A stretch of 64,000 nucleotides of DNA from Ehretia macrophylla (Eukaryota; Streptophyta; Magnoliopsida; Boraginales; Ehretiaceae): assembly GCA_037974665.1 (NCBI GenBank), contig CM075768.1:590501-654500 (forward strand), read 5' to 3'. Shown piece after piece: positions 60,231-64,000 of this stretch. Both the position numbers and the translations under genes were made by a program. Positions within the stretch are counted from its first letter, which is position 1. Each line of letters begins with the position of its first letter. Under the pieces are notes generated by a model. It made no database searches. It had not been told where the DNA came from and was given only the letters and a program-made list of their open reading frames with translations.

Positions 60231-60231
<1 letters not shown>
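59179..60231 (+). CDS. GeBP/STKL-family transcription factor (DUF573)
   Basis: A single-exon protein of 350 residues. Residues 1-130 are low complexity and strongly acidic (runs of E, S and D such as DDDDEDEDDDDDDEEEKEEE at 54-73), as in other GeBP and storekeeper-like proteins. Residues about 134-224 form the DUF573 DNA-binding domain: FARMWSQADEISILKGMIDQ, then KSQLSDKVRRLKKKFFNNV and ending LSKKIWG. A lysine-rich linker and a conserved-looking C-terminal helix (EENWKRLRMEEIEFFCRRSK) follow. It shares the EISILKGMI core with the gene at 39097, its paralogue on the opposite strand. It is probably nuclear; the target genes are unknown. The frame is intact, with the ATG in a clear 5' UTR context and the stop TAA followed by (TA)n and (TG)n repeats. 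Confidence 0.9.
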
Positions 60232-60264
<33 letters not shown>

Positions 60265-61876
60265 TTGACGACTTAGGCGAGAAGAGAATGATAGTGGTTT
60301 ATCTGTTTTTGATTTTGTTAGCTTTGAAGTTTTTGTTAAATGTAATCTTGAAAATTGCAGTTTCTTTTTTGAGTTATATATTTCTGAGTATTTTGATATT
60401 TAAAGATGCAGCGTAAAACTGTTGAGCTCAAGTGGGGATTACAGTTTACAAAATGTGTACTTTATTTTTTTTATTTTTATATGTTATATTCTTAAAAGCA
60501 TCTAAAAAATTGGCATCAGTTGATTAGTAGCTTCAGCTGCTGCTAAAGAGGTAACTAGAATGAAGAAATATGCAGTGTGCGTTGCTGCTATTTTTATAAA
60601 GGAACTCAAATACTAGTATGTCACAATCACCTCATTATATTTTAGATTGAGACACGTCATACCATGAACAAGTTTATTATTGGTTAATGAGAAGACACTT
60701 AAGAAGCAAGGCATGCGCTATAAAGACAAAAATTTCAAAGACAAACTCTTAACTAGATTCACTGGGAATAGCTTGAAGATCTCTTGTACCAATCAATCAA
60801 GGCAAAAGTCTTAAGCTGACCTGATGAAGGTTACCTCTAATCCGCGCATCTTCTATATATTTGTGTCATTGGAAAAAATAAAAAGGAAAAAACAGATTGC
60901 GTGGCAATTAGATATTCCGAAGAACACCTTTTGAGAAACTTCATTTAGATGCTCGAGTGAAGATAGTAGTCTTAACCGTTAATACAAAAATAGTCTAAAA
61001 AATAGATTTTTGTGAATAATACATTGACAAATTAGTTCTTTGCTAATTTGACTCTAATCTAGTTTTTTTTTCCGGTTGTAATGTTTTGACATGGCTCTTT
61101 GAAGTGAAATGACAAGGATTACCTGCTTAGCAAATAAATAAATAAATAAAATTCTGCTTTTAATTTTATGTCGTTTGTTTTTTGCCTTATTTATCATTCC
61201 CATAATATCTCAATTTCTGCTGTGATTTACGGCTGCCAAGTGTAATCCTAATTTTATTACCAAAACAAATTACATGTAAGCAATTTATCACAAGCATGAG
61301 TTTCTTCATATTGACTTGGTGTCTTTGCACTTCACTTGAAGAACCACAAAAAGAGAAAAAAGATAATCAAGAAGTAATATTTCAGAAGAAAGATCATTCT
61401 TACAGCTGAATAGTTTGCTTCCAAATCCTAAGATTTTGGACTTGTAAATCAGACACCACTAACTTGCAGCCTAAACACATGAACATGGTTCACACAAAGA
61501 GCTCCATCCTTCCAACCCCACTAGAGAAAAATTCAAGCTTTTGAACCAAGTGGTCAGCTATAAAGAAAGTATGGAGGACTAGGTTCTAAGGTTGAAGAAC
61601 TTGGTTGGTGGGGGGAGGGAGGGGGGTAAAGATAACGAGTGAATGATGCAGAGTTCACCCAGAAGGATACTTTTTACATTGCAGTTCTCGCCATTGGCAT
61701 ACCTTGGAGTTCCATATGAGGTACAGTCATGAAACGGAAGCTGAGCAGCAGCAATCCCTTCCATGTGTTTTGGTACAATTGAACAATTCTATCAGAGGAT
61801 GAACCAAAACCCCCACCCGCACGGGTTGTTGAGCAAGCAGTAAAAGAAATGCAAAAAGTTGCAGAGCTGCTCCTAA
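60232..61876. other. Intergenic region between the GeBP and phytochrome genes
   Basis: Begins with a (TA)n(TG)n microsatellite (60233-60263) in the GeBP 3' UTR. The remainder is AT-rich with no gene seen. The G-rich run GGTGGGGGGAGGGAGGGGGG near 61607-61626 lies in the presumed 3' region of the phytochrome gene (convergent with the GeBP gene). Confidence 0.45.
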
Positions 61877-62489
61877 TCAGTCTAATACAAACCTTTCATG
61901 TTCATGGGTTGATGACACATGAACCAAGGGAAACTCTAGTAGAATGATGAAGGATGACCTCTCTGCCTCTCTAAGATATTGTACAGTTCCACTCATGATC
62001 TTAACAAGCTTCTGGCTGATATATAGGCAAAGACCTTCCCTTGATACATTCTGGCCACCGTAAAACATTTCTTGGATTAAATCCTCTGGGATCCCTGGGG
62101 CTGGATGACTAATCCTGTCATGCAAAAACCATAACATGATAATACTTTCACACAAGCAGTGAAACATGCGGATAAGTGTACAAGTTGATTACCGAAATTC
62201 AATATGAACAATATGCATCTTCAAACCAATGCACTCTTTCCTTGGAACTATTCTGAATAGAACCGATGATCCTTCGAATGCAGGAGTAAAAAGGACAGCA
62301 GTTGTGAGAAAGTCCGAAAGGACTTGCTGAAGCCTTAATGTGTCACCATATAAGTACATATATGATACATCGGAAGGTGAATCAATTATGATCTGCACCT
62401 GGCGCTCCCGACTAAGGAGCATGACTTGATTCATGACCACTTCCATAGCTTCCTCGAGGCTAAATTCCCTGGTGCCAACGTCCATATAG
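61877..62489 (-). CDS. PHYC: Phytochrome, last two exons (PHYC-like), partial
   Basis: Minus-strand exons 62193-62489 (297 bp) and 61877-62114, joined by CG|GTAATC...GACAG|GATTAG in matching phase. The first gives DVGTREFSLEEAMEVVMNQV, SRERQVQIIIDSPSDVSY and DTLRLQQVLSDFLTTAV. The second gives ISHPAPGIPEDLIQEMF, SREGLCLYISQKLVKIMSGT and VQYLREAERSSFIILLEFPL. This is the histidine-kinase-related output domain at the C-terminus of plant red/far-red photoreceptors. The ending ...FIIL.EFPL and the PAPGIPEDL phrase fit PHYC better than PHYA, PHYB or PHYE. The first 70% of the gene lies beyond the window or across a long intron. The protein ends with a short tail, VHVSSTHEHERFVLD, longer than I recall for Arabidopsis PHYC. 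PHYC assignment is moderately sure; phytochrome assignment is firm. Confidence 0.85.
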
Positions 62490-64000
62490 CTGAAAGGGTA
62501 TTCTCAAGTCAAAAAACTATTTGAAAGCCAATTAAGTATGAAAAATGTGTTCTGATGTCCAATTACGTCATAGTTTTGGTGCTAAACAAAAGATTCAGAA
62601 CATAGAAAAGCTAAACAGACAGAAAATTTTATGAAGTTGTCTCTCATATGACTAAGTTGTTATGATTGCAAGAAAGAATTTAATTCAATTATGCTGAAAA
62701 ATAAATCCAAAAGCAAATTAGATGGCATCATTAGGAGCAATGAGAAGCGAAAAATCATTATTTCAAGCAACGAAAAAGTAACTTGAATGGAATACCGCCA
62801 TGTATCCAAGCATGAATATATAGATATTATAAACAAATTCCATACCTCTTCTCGATGGCCTTTCTATTGTCATGGTATAACTAGTGGCTTAGCTAGAAAT
62901 ATTTGCAGTTCCGTAGCAGAATGTTTTCTTAGTGGGGTCATTAAATTGACCCGACTCTCATAAATGTGGTTTCACCACTAGGTACATGTTCCTAAAAGTC
63001 TAATACTCTTATGGTGTGATGGGAATGCTTAACTATTTTTATTGTGGTAGAATATACATTGTCCCACGTCAGAAAATTAAAAACTCCAAGACCACCTAAT
63101 AAGATTCACCTATTACCAATAGATTTTAAGATGCAACATCAGTTATCTTAACATACTTAAGATGCAATCTAAGTTATCTTAACATACTATAACTACCTTT
63201 GCATCATTTTGTCATTCATCTTACTAATTGTTGGAACATTTATCATCATCACAAGCTCCAGTCTCTTACCTTAAATGGGCAAAATAAGCAATGTTATAGT
63301 GATAGATCTAAGAGCAGAAAACATCTTTCTACTTCAAACATTAGTTTGTCCAATAAACTTCTAGCTGTATCCATTTCCTTATCAGTCACTAAATAAATAA
63401 AAACAGTATCCGAGTACTTTAAACCTCCATCTTCCTCTTGGGAGTTTACGAGTGTTTCTGCCAGCTAAATAGCTGGCTCCAGTGGTTGTGGCTGACTGTC
63501 TACTCTCTGTAATAACTCTGCATTTGCACTATTTTGTCTCCTAAGTTTTCAGCAGTATTCCTCCCAGCTATTAGCTACTTAAAATAGTTGTCAAAAGGAA
63601 TAATTTGTGGTGGCATATGCTTTAATCACATACATGTGGAGAGAATAGAGAAGTATGAACAGATCTTTCAACAACTTCTTTAAAGATTTGTGCCCATTCT
63701 CATCTCTTCATTCTTCTCAAGGATCAAGCAAAGTAAGCAGAAAGCTTCTTTTATGGACAATTCATTCTCTACGATCACCATGTCCTGCATTTCTCTTGGG
63801 TCCATGGTAATTCAGGATCAAATATTGAGTATGGAAGTAATTAGAAGGTTCCCGCAGAATTTCAAATACAACTCATATCAGTCATATCTTAGAAGTTCAA
63901 ACTTTTACGGCTAAAGTTGTCAAAGACTGGTGAAGGGATTATTGGACTAGCTAGGCTAATCTTATCCCTGTTTTGGGATTTAAGTTAGTAGTTTTCTCTA
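62490..64000 (-). other. Intron or upstream sequence of the phytochrome gene
   Basis: The exon at 62193-62489 begins after the acceptor CCCTTTCAG (62490-62498). No further phytochrome exon is visible up to the window end, so either intron 2 exceeds 1.5 kb or the gene is a fragment. Around 63040-63110 there is TGTCCCACGTCAGAAAATTA, a phrase reminiscent of TRIM or small-LTR sequences, suggesting an element in the intron, but I cannot find its ends. Confidence 0.5.

Overview
This window looks like nuclear DNA of a eudicot plant. It is AT-rich, its genes are split by introns with plant-type splice sites, and it contains plant-specific families: two GeBP/DUF573 transcription-factor genes, the 3' end of a phytochrome gene (most like PHYC), a plant-type HhH-GPD DNA glycosylase and a gene resembling the Pol I factor TAF1A. 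More than half of the sequence is transposable-element and viral-fossil DNA. The species cannot be named from the sequence alone.

Layout. 1-22136 is a nest of old elements. Two partial copies of a caulimovirid-like (endogenous pararetrovirus) element lie head to head, one on the minus strand (150-17145) and one on the plus strand (17349-22136), with about 1 kb quasi-LTRs in inverted orientation. The minus-strand copy was hit at the left edge by a Tekay-like LTR (1-149) and by a 13 kb Tekay-type Ty3/gypsy element (2719-15782, TSD TCATT). That element in turn carries an inverted solo LTR of its own family (8049-10532, TSD ATATT) and a 525-bp TRIM element (13285-13809, TSD AAGTA). A Mutator-like nonautonomous element with a G-rich minisatellite core (22155-23437) sits in the TA tract that ends the pararetroviral block.

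23966-35920 holds six recognisable exons of a TAF1A-like gene on the minus strand. Its fifth intron contains a young, nearly 10 kb Tekay element (24123-33984; its two 2433-bp LTRs differ at roughly 17 sites by eye). 36850-37800 is a LINE 3' remnant. 39097-39843 (minus) is a GeBP gene. 40044-41139 is a TIR element containing a tRNA-derived SINE-like segment. 43160-55225 (minus) is an HhH-GPD DNA glycosylase gene split by a 9.5 kb Ty1/copia element (44196-53665, TSD CTCCC) in its second intron. Its downstream exons carry in-frame stops and a frame change, so it looks like a pseudogene. 58122-58608 is a MULE-type MITE with a 9-bp target duplication. 59179-60231 (plus) is a second GeBP gene, and 61877-62489 (minus) holds the last two exons of a phytochrome gene that runs off the right edge.

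The likely working host genes are the two GeBP genes and the phytochrome gene. I found no CRISPR array, rRNA gene or convincing functional tRNA. The most informative features are the two host genes split by full-length LTR elements, both now carrying premature stops, and the head-to-head pararetroviral fossil, whose quasi-LTRs contain tandem units with TGACG-type motifs.
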